From assembly GCA_032158295.1 (NCBI GenBank), contig CM063257.1, positions 1,426,001 to 1,490,000 on the forward strand: 64,000 nt of DNA. Direction: 5' to 3'. The DNA comes from Pycnopodia helianthoides. Lineage: Eukaryota > Echinodermata > Asteroidea > Forcipulatida > Asteriidae. A model generated the notes under the pieces. The model had not been told where the DNA came from and made no database searches. It saw only the letters and a program-made list of their open reading frames with translations. Position numbers and translations under genes: made by a program. The stretch's first letter is position 1. The number at the start of each line of letters is the position of its first letter. Below are positions 20,930 through 33,340 of the stretch, one piece after another.

Positions 20930-21719
20930 AAATCAAAGTATGCCCTTCACACCTGAACGCATCTGATAAAGCTGAATAGTAAAGTAAAGCAAAGTGTTAG
21001 AAATGGTGTATTTAATCTTTACAGTAGTGCAAAGCGTCTGATTGCACTCTCCAAGTCACATGACCTACAGTGGGTATCAAACATCTACAAACAAGGCATT
21101 CTCCATTTAGGAAAGTGCCGTTTTTGTAAAGTAATGATTTTTGTTGCATTTGTTTATCTGATCGAGGTTTTTTTTCTTGAAATCTGTAAGTTGTTGCAAC
21201 TGCTGAATATAGCCACTAAAGACAATTCCAGCAAGTCTTGGGAATTCTACAAAAAAAGTTATGCTCGCGATTTAGTGCTCACACGGACGCTTGCAATCAC
21301 ACACCTTTCAGTACAAGAATGTCACAATTTTGAAGCTGAAATCATCAAAAAGAAAAAGCTTTCCAAAACTGTGTGATTCTTTTGTCTTTTTGAAATTTCG
21401 CCATCCTCAATGTTCACCTTTCCATCATTCCGCTCATGGAACTCAAGTTAGAAGCTGCCATGTCCCCTTAGCCTTGGGCCACCTCAGATGTTTCCCAGTT
21501 CCTCCTCTACTGCGTTCCTCAAAGAGACCCATGTTGACTACGAAGACATTAAGACCTCCATCATCAGTAATCAGTAGAGTGACATCATTATCCTCTGAGG
21601 GAGGTCTTCAACTGAAGTTGTGGGTGCTGAATCCAACTAGCACACTGAGCATTCTTCTATGGGAGAAAAAAGATCTAGCCTTGCCAGGACAGATGTTAGT
21701 AGTACTTATTTCTACATAA
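20930..21719. other. Repeat-flank DNA, no gene recognised
   Basis: Open frames at 21134-21376 and 21291-21719 have no known domain. The stretch GAACTCAAGTTAGAAGCTGCC...GCCTTGGGCCACCTCAGATGTTT (21440-21493) resembles the sequence just before the minisatellite at 18680-18735, so this is probably another diverged block. Confidence 0.5.
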
Positions 21720-22130
21720 AATGAACTCTAGAAGATAATGAAGTCTCTTGCACCAGTGAGATGAATCTGTTGAAGAAGAAAAGAGTTGACCAAGTCCACT
21801 AGGCCAGTTAGTACCAGCTTGCCTTCATCTTACATCTAATTAGGTCCAGATGATACTGAAGTATCTTGCATCCAAGATAAAAATCTGTAATGAGAGGAAA
21901 GTGCCGACCAAGCCTCATTAGCAGGTCGGATGTTAGTGTCCACTCTTAACTTACAAATATATCTTACCTCCTATAAGACCCTGACGATACTTCCAGTGTA
22001 GTTGAAGAGTCCAGGAATCTGTTGAAAAAGAAAACTGATGACCTAGGTCAATGTTAGTGGCTTTTCAACCTTACCTCATCTTACCTCAACAATTTAAGAC
22101 TTAAAGTAGACACACTAAACCACCTTCAGT
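21720..22130. repeat. Three diverged ~125-bp repeats
   Basis: Units starting near 21735, 21855 and 21975 share motifs such as GATACTGAAGTATCTTGCA, AATCTGTTGAA(A/G)AAG and a 3' ATCTTAC. Divergence is high. Confidence 0.55.
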
Positions 22131-22439
22131 GAGTCAACTGTCTGGAGACAGAATAATCAGAAACAGAAAGGATTTGCATTTCCTTTGCAATCTGACCACT
22201 TAACTCTTAGGCCTTGTTTTTATCTTTAAGATGCATTTGCATCAGCTTAAGCCCAATCTTACACAGATGTCTACACATCCTTTACAATATGCTTAGGCCT
22301 ACAAGTATAAAATGTTTGAATTCTTCCTTATTTGTCATACTTTTATCCTATATTTTCTCCTTATTTACCATTAGGCCTAACGCTTATTTAAATATTAATG
22401 ACAATAAATAAAATAAAAATTGTCCTACTTTAAAAAGTA

Positions 22440-24370
22440 ATAGCACAGAGCCATTAACCAACATTTTACTGTCAACACAGGTGGGACTTAACCTGATTAC
22501 GAATCTTTAATTTTACTGCAATATTGATATTCCTTAAAGGTTTTGTTTCAATTTCAATCTACTACTAAAAACTTAAAAAATTTTTATAAATACATAATCC
22601 TTAATTTATTTATCAACAACACCTGTATACACATTTTTTTATTTTTCAATTTTAAGGTTAAATTTTATTTTTTTGACAGAAGCCCTTCAACAAACATTTT
22701 ACTGTCACAGGTGGACTTCACCTGATTTACATATCTAAAGTTTATAACCCGAATCGATGTTTTACATTGAATTCCAAATAAAATCAAGGATATATTTTGT
22801 ACTTATAAAGTACACTTATTTACACAGAGGCCCTGTAGTCAACATTAAACCAACAACACAGGTGGGACTTCACCTGATTTACAAATATACAAATATTACA
22901 ATTTGTTCCAATTCCAGTTTTCTTTTGCATGGACATTTGATTACATTTATATATTTCATCACAACCTGTGGATAGATGCCTTCAAGTCAACATTTTATTG
23001 TTGATACAGGTGGGACTTTACCTGGTTTACATTTCTTAATGTATTTTTTATTTTATTTTAGTCCATACTTTTTTCAGGAAATTGGTTAGCAATTCCTGTT
23101 CTAATAACAATCACACAATAACCCTTTAGCAAACATTAAACCAACACAAGGGGACTTTACCTGAACAACAAATTAGTTTTTTTGTTTTGCTAAAATCTAA
23201 TCCACCTTAATTATTTCTGAAAATGTCGTAACATTTCCTACTTTTTAAAACAATTGCACAGAAGCCTTTAAATCAACCTCTCACTGTCAACACGGGTGAC
23301 AGATTCACACATTTCACATGACCTGACTCGGATATATCACATTTAATTTAAAAGGTAATCAATAACTATTTCCCACAGAACGTGGTATTTTCTACATTAA
23401 ACAACACATAAACAGACCCCTTCAGTCAACATTTTAATGTCAAAACAGGTGAGACTTTACCAGATTAACAAATTAAAAAACTTGTTCTAATTTCAATCTC
23501 CTTTCCCCTGGAAATTGGATGTTTCTCACTTTGCAATTAACCTGTACACAGAAATCCCTTAAGTCAATATTCATTCATACAGGTGTGACTTTTACCTAGT
23601 TTACAAATATTTTATTTGTGTGTAATCGTACGTTTAATACATACAATATACAAAAATATTTAAAAAGCAGTATATTGTACTTGTAACACTTACACCGAAG
23701 CCCTTTAGTCAACATTTTACTGTCGACACAGGTTAAAATTAACCTGATTTACAATTGTTAAAGTTAATTCCGTTTTTAAAATAATTTTTCCCTAGAAATT
23801 GTAAACTTCCTACTTTGCAATTAACCTGTACACTGGAGTCAAATAAGTCTACATGTAAGGTTGATAACTGTGGGAATTTTACCTGGTTTACAAATGTTTT
23901 ATTTATGTCCAATTTCAATCTAATTTTCCTAGGAATATGATGTTTCCTATTTTTACAATTAAACCGTACACAGATGCCCTTTAATCAACATTTTGCTGTT
24001 GATACAGGTGGGACTTTACCTGGTTTACAAAGTTTATATTTTTTGCTCCAATTGTAATCAATAGTATTTCTGGAAATTGGATAACATACATACTTCTTTT
24101 ATAACATACAAACAAAAGCCCTTCAGCAAACATGTTACTGTCAACACAGGTAGGACTTTACCAGATTCACAAATTTAAATTTTTTTACAACTGATAAGTT
24201 AATTCTGTTTTTAAATCATTTTTCCCTAAATTTTTAATATTTCCTACTTCTTCGCGATTAATCTGTACTCTGGAGTCACTTAAGTTACCATGTAAGGTCA
24301 ATAAAGCCCTTTAGTCAGCATTTTACTGTCAACACAGGTGGGACTTTACCTGATTTACAAATGTTACACT
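22440..24370. repeat. ~145-bp tandem array with a conserved ~50-bp core
   Basis: At least 12 units. Each holds a core close to CCCTTTAGTCAACATTTTAC, then TGTCAACACAGGTGGGAC and TTTACCTGATTTACAAAT. Cores lie near 22460, 22690, 22835, 22985, 23130, 23275, 23420, 23570, 23700, 23845, 23985, 24130 and 24305. Between cores the sequence is AT-rich and much more diverged. The centre CAGGTGGGACTTTACCTG is an imperfect palindrome with E-box-like ends. Further cores occur at 25235 and in the transplanted segment 31000-31515. Confidence 0.9.
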
Positions 24371-26900
24371 CTTGTTCAATTTACCTGTACTTTTTTTAAT
24401 AAATGTTATTGTTTTCTTTGGTATGTTTGTATATCTTCTACAATTTTCACATTTTAATATTTAATCTGTTGCTGTACAATTGGAATTTAAATTTCATGTA
24501 TTTTTTATACCTGATGAATAAAAAAATTCAATTCAATTCAATAACAAATGATTCCCTGAAAAGAAACACAATTTAAAGTTTTGAAACACAAGCACAAAAT
24601 ACAATGTCACTTTTGTGTTAGGGTAACAAATTAGACAACCACACATATTTCATGATAAAACTTTATTTCACAAGGGGGGAGGGAGGGGGGAGCAAAGGAG
24701 AGGGGTGACCTGAAAGAAAAATGCATCCAAGTAAAAAAATAATAACTATAAAAAAACCATAATTCCTACGAGGGAAATCGGTCTATCAACCTTTCATTGT
24801 CTGCACATGTGGAACACTAATATTTTACAAATTTTTATTTTTCCTGTTTGAAATACAATGTTACTTTTGTGTTAGGGTAACAAATTAGACAACCACACTT
24901 ATTTTAAAAAAAAACTTTATTTCACCAGGGGAGGGAGAGGGGGGGGCAAAGGAGAGGGGTGACCTGAAAGAAAAATGCATCCAAGTAAAAAAATAATAAC
25001 TATATAAAAACCATAATTTTGATGCATCCAGCACTTGAGGGCGCAATTTAATAATTAAAGACAAATTGTAGTTCCATGGCTGTCATCTAAAACTAGTTAT
25101 GCCTTTTTTACCTGATTTACAACTGATAAGTTAATTCTGTTTTTAAATCATTTTTCCCTAATTTTTAATATTTCCTACTTCTTCGCGTTTAATCTGTACA
25201 CTGGAATCACTTAAGTCACCATGTAAGGTCAATAAAGCCCTTTAGTCAACATTTTACTGTCAACACAGGTGGGACTTTACCCGATTTACAAATGTTACAC
25301 ACTTGCTCAATTTACCTGTACTTTTTTAATAAATGTTATTGTTTTCTTTGGTATGTTTGTATATCTTCTACAATTTTTACATTTTAATATTTTATCTGTT
25401 GCTGTACAATTGGAATTTAAATTTCATGTATTTTTTATACCTGATGAATAATTTTTTTTAATTCAATCCAATAACAAATGATTCCCTGAAAAGAAACACA
25501 ATTTAAAGTTTTGAAACACAAGCACAAAATACAATGTCACTTTTGTGCTAGGGTAACAAATTAGACAACCACACATATTTCATGATAAAACTTTATTTCA
25601 CAAGGGGGGGGGAGGGAGGGGGAGCAAAGGAGAGGGGTGACCTGAAAGAAAAATGCATCCAAGTAAAAAAGATAATAACTATATAACAACCATAATTCCT
25701 ACAAGGGAAATCGGTCTATCAACCTTTCATTGTCTGCACATGTGGAACATTGATATTTTACAAATTTTTATTTTTCCTGTTTTAAATACGTAAAATATTT
25801 CCCTCTTGATTTTAATTATAGACATAAGCAGAGCCTTTTTTTAACAGACTATAAAATAAACATCAATTGGAAATTAAGTTCCGATGATAAAATTATATTT
25901 TCTGCGCAAACCATAATTCCTACAAGGGAAATCGGTCTATCAACCTTTCATTGTCTGCACATGTGGAACACTAATATTTTACAAATTTTTATTTTTCCTG
26001 TTTGAAATACAATGTCACTTTTGTGTTAGGGTAACAAATTAGACAACCACACATATTTTAAAATAAAACTTTATTTCACCGGGGGGGGGGGGGGGCAAAG
26101 GAGAGGGGTAACCTGAAAGAAAAATGCATCCAAGTAAAAAATAATATAATAATAACTATATAAAAACCATAATTTTGATGCATCCAGCACTTGAGGGCGC
26201 AATTTCATAATTAAAGACAACCTTCATCTCAGCTACTTTTTTTCAGAGAGCTGAAAGCACACCTTTCAGAAATATCAATACACAACTTCTGATGATAAAA
26301 TTATATTTTCTGCGCAAGAGCCGGAGCTTAAATATTTCACTTTCAGCACAATTGGACTTCACCTGTTTTTACCAAATGTATGAACATTTCCTTTTAAAAT
26401 CAAATGTTGTTTACACAATAATTTTGTTTAAAAAACACCATTATGACAGTTACAATGATGTGATCACTTTGATACAGTACACCAGTATGGTTATAGTGTG
26501 GTCCACTACTCTTTTATGTTTTAATGGGTTTTTTTTAAATAAATGTTATTGTTTCTATGGTATGTTTGTATATCTTGTACAATTTTTACAATATTGTATC
26601 TGTTGCTGTACTATTGGAATTTAAATTTCATGTATTTTAAATTTCATGTATTTTTTTTACCTGATGAATAAAACAATTCAATTCAATTCAATAACAAATG
26701 ATTCCCTGAAAAGAAACACAATTTAAAGTTTTGAAACACAAGCACAAAATACAATGTCGCTTTTGTGTTAGGGTAATAAATTAGACAACCACACATATTT
26801 TAAAATAAAACTTTATTTCACGAGGGGGGAGGGAGAGGGGGCGGGGGCAAAAAGGAGGGGTGACCTGAAAGAAAAATGCATCCAAGTAAAAAAATAATAA
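24370..26900. repeat. Duplicated segments with LINE-like 3' tails and G-rich runs
   Basis: A segment starting AACAAATGATTCCCTGAAAA, passing CAATGTCACTTTTGTGTTAG and CTTTATTTCAC, then a G-rich run and GACCTGAAAGAAAAATGCAT, is present at 24541, 25468 and 26693, with partial copies at 24850 and 26010. Three copies are preceded by a stretch ending TACCTGATGAATAA, two of them followed by ATTCAATTCAATTCA. That pentamer tail resembles a non-LTR retrotransposon 3' end; no reverse-transcriptase sequence was seen here. Confidence 0.8.
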
Positions 26901-27250
26901 CTATATAAAAACCATAATTTTGATGCATCCAGCACTTGAGGGCGCAATTTCATAATTGAAGACAACCTTCATCTCAGCTACTTTTTTCAGAGAGCTGAAA
27001 GCACACCTTTCAGAAATGTCAATACACAACTTAACCCTGTTATGTTTTGAAGATTTGGTGAATGAAACCAAGATTTTTTTCCTGAAAATTATCATTCCAT
27101 GGCTGTCATCTAAAACTAGTTATGCCTTTTAACTTTACCATTCTGAGGTGCCAGTCATATTTTCTGTCAAAAGTTTTGCCCCTCCAAAAGTTACTAAATT
27201 GAGCCAATTAAAAGGGTCTTTTACACCAATGTTAAAAATATTTTAGAAAT
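26900..27250. other. Transition between repeat tracts
   Basis: Contains GATGCATCCAGCACTTGAGGGCGCAATTT, also present at 25020 and 26176. No gene is recognised. Confidence 0.5.
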
Positions 27251-28702
27251 CTTTTTTATCGGCAAGACTTAAGTTGAAGATAATCATAATTTGAAGGAGA
27301 TCTTAGATGCAAAAAATGCATAAAACTTGCAACAGTCACTTGAGGAGGAGGAAAGACGGAGACTTGAGTTGCTGAAGAAGATAGTCCAAAAATTGAAGGA
27401 GATCTTAAATGTGAAGAATATACAAACTTGCAACAGTCACTTGAAGAGGAATGATAGAGACTTGAGTTGCTGAAGAGGATAATCCTAAATTGAAGGAGAT
27501 CTTAGATGTGAAGAATATACAAACTTGCAACAGTCACTTGAAGAGGAGGAACGACGAAGACTTGAGCTGCAGAAGGAGACAAACCTAAATTGAAGGAGAT
27601 CTTAGATGCGAAGAATAAACAAAACTTGCAACAGTCCCTTAAAGAGGAATGATGGAGACTTGAGTTGCTGAAGAGGATAATCCTTAATTGAGGAAGATCT
27701 TAGATGTGAAGAATATACAAAACTTGCAGCAGTCACTTGAAGGGGAGGAACGAGTAGACCTAAGTTGCTGAAGATAATCCTAAAATGAAGGAGATCCTAG
27801 ATGCGAAAAATGCATAAAACTTGCAACAGTCACTTGAAGAGGAGTAAAGAAAGAGACCTGACTTGCTAAAGAAGACAATCCTAAACTGAAGGACATCTTA
27901 AATGTGAAGAATATACAAAACTTGCAACAGTCACTTGAAGTTGAGGAACGAGTAGACTTAAGTTACTGAAGATAATCTTAAATTATAGGAGATATTAGAT
28001 GTGAAGAATTCACAAAACTTGCAACAGTCCTTTGAAGAGGAATGATGGAGACTTGATTTGCTGAAGAGGATAATCCTAAACTGAAGGAGATCTTAGATGT
28101 GAAGAATATACAAAACTTGCAACAGTCACTTGAAGAGGAGGAACGAGTAGACTCAAGTTGCTGAAGATAATCCTAAAATGAAGGAGATCTTAGATGCGAA
28201 ACTTGCAACAGTCCCTTGAAGAAGAATGATGGAGACTTGAGTTGCTGAAGAGGATAATCCTTAATTGATGAAGATCTTAGATGCGATAATGCATAACACT
28301 TGCAACAGTCACTTGAAGAGGAGTAAAGAAAGAAACTTGACTTGCTGAAGAAGACAATCCTAAACTGAAGGAGATCTTAGATGTGAAGAATATACAAAAC
28401 TTACAACAGTCACTTGAAGCGGAGGAACGAGTAGACTTAAGTTGCTGAAGATAATCCTAAAATGAAGGAGATCTTAGATGCGAAAAATGATTAAAACTTG
28501 CAACAGTCACTTAAAGGAGAGGAAAAAAGGAGACTTGACTTGCTGAAGAGAACATTCGTAATTGAAGGAGAACTTTGATGTGAAGAAGAAATTAATACAC
28601 AAAACTTGTCTTCTTGAAATAGATGAACACTGGAGATGCCATTTTTTGAAGACAAGCTTGGTATGAAGGAGAACTTGGAGGCTGACAAATGAAGGAGATC
28701 TT

Positions 28703-28930
28703 TTGTTTATTCCGTCCTTTTCAAGTTTCCGTTTTTTTTTTGCAAAAGAGAAACTCTTTCAAAGTCAGTGCTACAAATATGCACCGAAAAGTCAAATCTC
28801 TTTGCAACAGTCACTTGAAAAGAAGGAACGAAGGAGACTTGAGTTGCTGAAGAAGATAGTCCAAACATTGAAGGAGATCTTAGATGTGAAGAATTCACAA
28901 GACTTGCATCAGTCACTTGAAGAGGAATGA
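28703..28930 (+). other. Recurrent ~75-codon frame with coiled-coil segment
   Basis: Open frame ending LEEE-stop, with KEKLFQSQCYKYAPKSQ followed by LQQSLEKKERRRLELLKKIV and LKEILDVKNSQ. It recurs at 29786-30010 and 32268-32507 at the same place in the higher-order repeat. The upstream part changes frame among copies because of a variable T run, so only the portion after FFAKEK is shared. There is no signal peptide or known domain. Likely a relic of the ancestral coding unit; translation is unproven. Confidence 0.4.
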
Positions 28931-30999
28931 CGAAGACTTGAACAACCAAAGAAGGTAATCCTAAATTGAAGGAGATCTTAGAAGTGAAGAAATACACAAC
29001 ACTTGCAACAGTCACTTAAAGAGGAGGAACGACGAAGACTTGAGTTGCTGAAGGAGACAAACCTAAATTGAAGGAGATCTTAGATGTGAAGAATTCACAA
29101 AACTTGCAACAGTCACTTGAAGAGGAGGAACGAGTAGACTTAAGTTGCTGAAGATAATCCTAAAATGAAGGAGATTTAGATGCGAAACTTGCAACAGTCC
29201 TTTGAAGAGGAATGATGGAGACTTGAGTTGCTGAAGGGAATAATACTTAATTGATAAAGATCTTAGATGTGAAGTATATACAAAACTTGCAGCAGTCACT
29301 TGAAGTGGAGGAACGAATAGACCCAAGTTGCTGAAGATAATCCTAAAATGAAGAAGATCTTAGATGCGAAAAATGCATAAAACTTGCAACAGTCACTTGA
29401 AGAGGAGTAAAGAAAGAGACTTGACTTGCTGAAGAAGACAATCCTAAACTGAAGGAGATCTTAGATGTGAAGAATATACAAAACTTGCAACAGTCACTTG
29501 AAGCGGAGGAACGAGTAGACTTAAGTTGCTGAAGATAATCCTAAAATGAAGAAGATCTTAGATGCGAAAAATGATTAAAACTTGCAACAGTCACTTGAAG
29601 AGGAGGACAGAAGGAGACTTGAATTGCTGAAGAAGACAATCGTAATTGAAGGAGAACTTTGATGTGAAGAAGAAATTAATACACAAAACTTGTCTTCTTG
29701 AAATAGATGAACACTGCAGATGCCAATTTTGAAGACAAGCTTGATATGAAGGAGAACTTGGAGGCTGACAAATGAAGGAGATCTTTTGTTTATTCCGTCC
29801 TTTTCAAGTTTCCGTTTTTTTGCAAAAGAGAAACTCTTTCAAAGTCAGTGCTACAAATATGCACCGAAAAGTCACATCTCTTTGCAACAGTCACTTGAAA
29901 AGAAGGAACGAAGGAGACTTGAGTTGCTGAAGAAGATAGTCCAAACATTGAAGGAGATCTTAGATGTGAAGAATTCACAAGACTTGCATCAGTCACTTGA
30001 AGAGGAATGACGGAGACTTGAACAACCAAAGAAGGTAATCCTAAATTGAAGGAGATCTTAGAAGTGAAGAAATACACAAAACTTGCAACAGTCACTTGAA
30101 GAGGAGTAACCACGAAGACTTGAGTTGCTGAAGGAGACAAACCTAAATTGAAGGAGATCTTAGATGTGAAGAATTCACAAAACTTGCAACAGTCACTTGA
30201 AGAGGAGGAACGAGTAGACTTAAGTTGCTGAAGATAATCCTAAAATGAAGGAGATCTTAGATGCGAAACTTGCAACAATCCTTTGAAGAGGAATGATGGA
30301 GACTTGAGTTGCTGAAGGGATAATCCTTAATTGATGAAGATCTTAGATGTGAAGAATATACAAAACTTGCAACAGTCACTTGAAGCGGAGGAACGAGTAG
30401 ACTTAAGTTGCTGAAGATAATCCTAAAATGAAGAAGATCTTAGATGCGAAAAATGATTAAAACTTGCAACAGTCACTTGAAGAGGAGTAACACGAAGACT
30501 TGAGTTGCTGAAGGAGACAAACCTAAATTGAAGGAGATCTTAGATGTGAAGAATTCACAAAACTTGCAACAGTCACTTGAAGAGGAATGATGGAGACTTG
30601 ATTTGCTGAAGAGGATAATCCTTAACTGAAGGAGATCTTAGATGTGAAGAATATACAAAACTTGCAACAGTCACTTGAAGAGGAGGAACGAGTAGACTGA
30701 AGTTGCTGAAGATAATCCTAAAATGAAGGAGATCTTAGATGCGAAAAATGCATAAAACTGGCAACAGTCACTTGAAGAGGAGGAAAGAAGGAGACTTGAC
30801 TTGCTGAAGAAGACAATCGTAAATGAAGGAGAACTTTGATGTGAAGAAGAAATTAATACACAAAACTTGTCTTCTTGAAATAGATGAACACTGGAGATGC
30901 CATTTTTTGAAGACAAGCTTGATATGAAGGAGAACTTGGAGGCTGACAGATGAAGGAGATCTTTTGTTTATTCCGTCCTTTCCAAGTTTCCGTTTTTTT

Positions 31000-31515
31000 T
31001 GTCATACTTGTCATACTATGTCCTATATTTTCTCCTTATTTACCATTAGGCTTAACGCTTATTTAAATATTAATGACAATAAATAAAATAAAAATTGTGC
31101 TACTTTATAAAAAAAAAGTAATAGCACAGAGCCCATTAACCAACATTTTACTGTCAACACAGGTGGGACTTAACCTGATTACGAATCTTTAATTTTACTG
31201 CAACATTGATATTCCTTAAAGGTTTTGTTTCAATTTCAATCTACTTTACCCTAAAAATTTGATAAAACTTAATTTTATCACAATACATATATGCCTTTAA
31301 GTTAATATTTCTCTGTTGATACAGGTGGGACTTTACCTGATATTTACACATTTTTTATTTATTTTTTCAATTTTAATCCACAGGGAATGTGACAACTTTT
31401 CCCACTGTTTAATAATAATCAGACAGAAGCCCTTCAACAAACATTTTACTGTCACAGGTGGGACTTCACCTGATTTACAAATATACAAATATTACAATTT
31501 GTTCCAATTCCAGTT
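31000..31515. repeat. Transplanted segment of the 145-bp array inside the 100-bp array
   Basis: From TCCTATATTTTCTCCTTATT (about 31020) to GTTCCAATTCCAGTTTTCTT (about 31520) the sequence follows 22345-22925, including two to three conserved cores with a deletion relative to the source. It then returns to the coiled-coil array at GCAAAAGAGAAACTCTTTC. Confidence 0.88.
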
Positions 31516-33340
31516 TTCTTGCAAAAGAGAAACTCTTTCAAAGTCAGTGCTACAAATATGCACCGAAAAGTCAAATCTCTTTGCAACAGTCACTTGAAAA
31601 GAAGGAACGACGGAGACTTCATTGTTGAAGAAGATAGTCCGAACATTGAAGGAGATCTTAGATGTGAAGAATTCACAAAACTTGCATCAGTCACTTGAAG
31701 AGGAATGACGGAGACTTGAACAACCAAAGAAGGTAATCCTAAATTGAAGGAGATCTTAGAAGTGAAGAAATACACAAAACTTGCAACAGTCACTTGAAGA
31801 GGAGGAACGACAACGACTTGAGTTGCTGAAGGAGACAAACCTAAATTGAAGGAGATCTTAGATGTGAAGAATTCACAAAACTTGCAACAGTCCCTTGAAG
31901 AGGAATGATGGAGACTTGGGTTGCTGAAGAGGATAATCCTATATCGAAGGAGATCTTAGATGTGAAGAATATACAAAACTTGCAACAGTCACTTGAAGAG
32001 GAGGAACGAGTAGACTTAAGTTGCTGAAGGTAATCCTAAAATGAAGGAGATCTTAGATGCGAAAAATGCATAAAACTTGCAACAGTCACTTGAAGAGCAG
32101 GAAAGAAGGAGACTTGACTTGCTGAAGAAGACAATCGTAATTGAAGGAGAACTTTGATGTGAAGAAGAAATTTATACACAAAACTTGTCCTCTTAAAATA
32201 GATGAACACTGGAGATGCCATTTTTTGAAAACAAGCTTGATATGAAGGAGAACTTGGAGGCTGACAAATGAAGGAGATCTTTTGTTTATTCCGTCCTTTT
32301 CAAGTTTCCGTTTTTTTTGCAAAAGAGAAACTCTTTCAAAGTCAGTGCTACAAATATGCACCGAAAAGTCAAATCTCTTTGCAACAGTCACTTGAAAAGA
32401 AGGAACGACGGAGACTTGAGTTGCTGAAGAAGATAGTTCAAACATTGAAGGAGATCTTAGATGTGAAGTATTCACAAAACTTGCATCAGTCACTTGAAGA
32501 GGAATGACAGAGACTTGAGCTGCTGAAGGAGACATACCTAAATTGAAGGAGATCTTAGATGTGAGGGAACTCACAAAACTTGCAACAGTAACTTGAAGAG
32601 GAATGCTGGAGACTTGATTTACTGAAGAGGATAATCCTAAATTGAAGAGGATCTTAGATGTGAAGAATATACAAAACTTGCAACAGTCACTTGAAGAGAA
32701 GGAACGAGTAGAATTGAGTTGCTGAAGAAGATAATCCTAAACTGAAGGAGATCTTAGATGTGAAGAATATACAAAACTTGCAACAGTCACTTGAAGAGGA
32801 GGAACGAGTAGACTTGAGTTGCTGAAGATAATCCGAAATTGAAGGAGATCTTAGATGCCAAAAATGCATAAAACTTGCAACAGTCACTTGAAGAGGATGA
32901 ACGACGGAGACTCGAGTTGCTGAAGAAGATAACTGGTCCAAACATTGAATGAGATCTTAGATGTAAAGAATACACAAAACTTGCAACAGTCACTTGAAGA
33001 GAAAGACGGAGACTTGAGTAACGGAAGTAGATAATCCCAAATTGAAGGAGATCTTAGAAGTGAAGAATATACAAAACTTGAGACACTAATTTGAAGAGGA
33101 GGAATGACGGAAACTTGAGTTGCTGTAGAAGATAAACGTAAATTGAAGGACATCTTAGGACCGAAAAATATACAAAACTTGCAACAGTCACTTGAAGAGG
33201 AGGAAAGAAGGAGACTTGACTTGCTGAAGAAAATAATCTTAAATTGAAGGAGAACTTGTCATCTTGAAATAGATGAACACTGGAGATGCCATTTTTTGAA
33301 GACAAGCTTGATATGAAGGAGAACTTGGAGGCTGTTGAAC

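Larger units (their letters stand above)
27250..33340. repeat. 6-kb higher-order tandem array of a ~100-bp coiled-coil-like unit
   Basis: The basic unit reads GAAGGAGATCTTAGATGTGA, AGAAT-TCACAAAACTTGC, AACAGTCACTTGAAGAGGAG, then GAGACTTGAGTTGCTGAAGA. By length there are about 60 units, not counted exactly. Larger units repeat every ~1.1 kb, marked by TTTGTTTATTCCGTCCTTTT at about 28702, 29786, 30962 and 32280. In one plus-strand frame the unit encodes LQQSLEEEERRRLELLKKI and LKEILDVKNSQ, a heptad-like charged coiled coil. Most units are broken by the same missing base (CCTAAATTGAAG against CCAAACATTGAAG) and by CGA-to-TGA stops. It looks like a decayed coding repeat that spread as DNA. Confidence 0.9.

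Noticed and set aside
20453..20979. Frames of up to 172 codons over the third minisatellite
   Set aside because: Same artefact of the repeat period.
22440..24370. CRISPR-like appearance (conserved repeats with variable spacers)
   Set aside because: Units are too long and AT-rich, cores are imperfect, there are no cas genes and the genome is clearly animal.
32086..32574. Minus-strand 162-codon frame in the coiled-coil array
   Set aside because: It is the antisense of the repeat; composition (Ser/Phe/Val-rich) is simply the complement of the coiled-coil unit and it has no recognisable domain.
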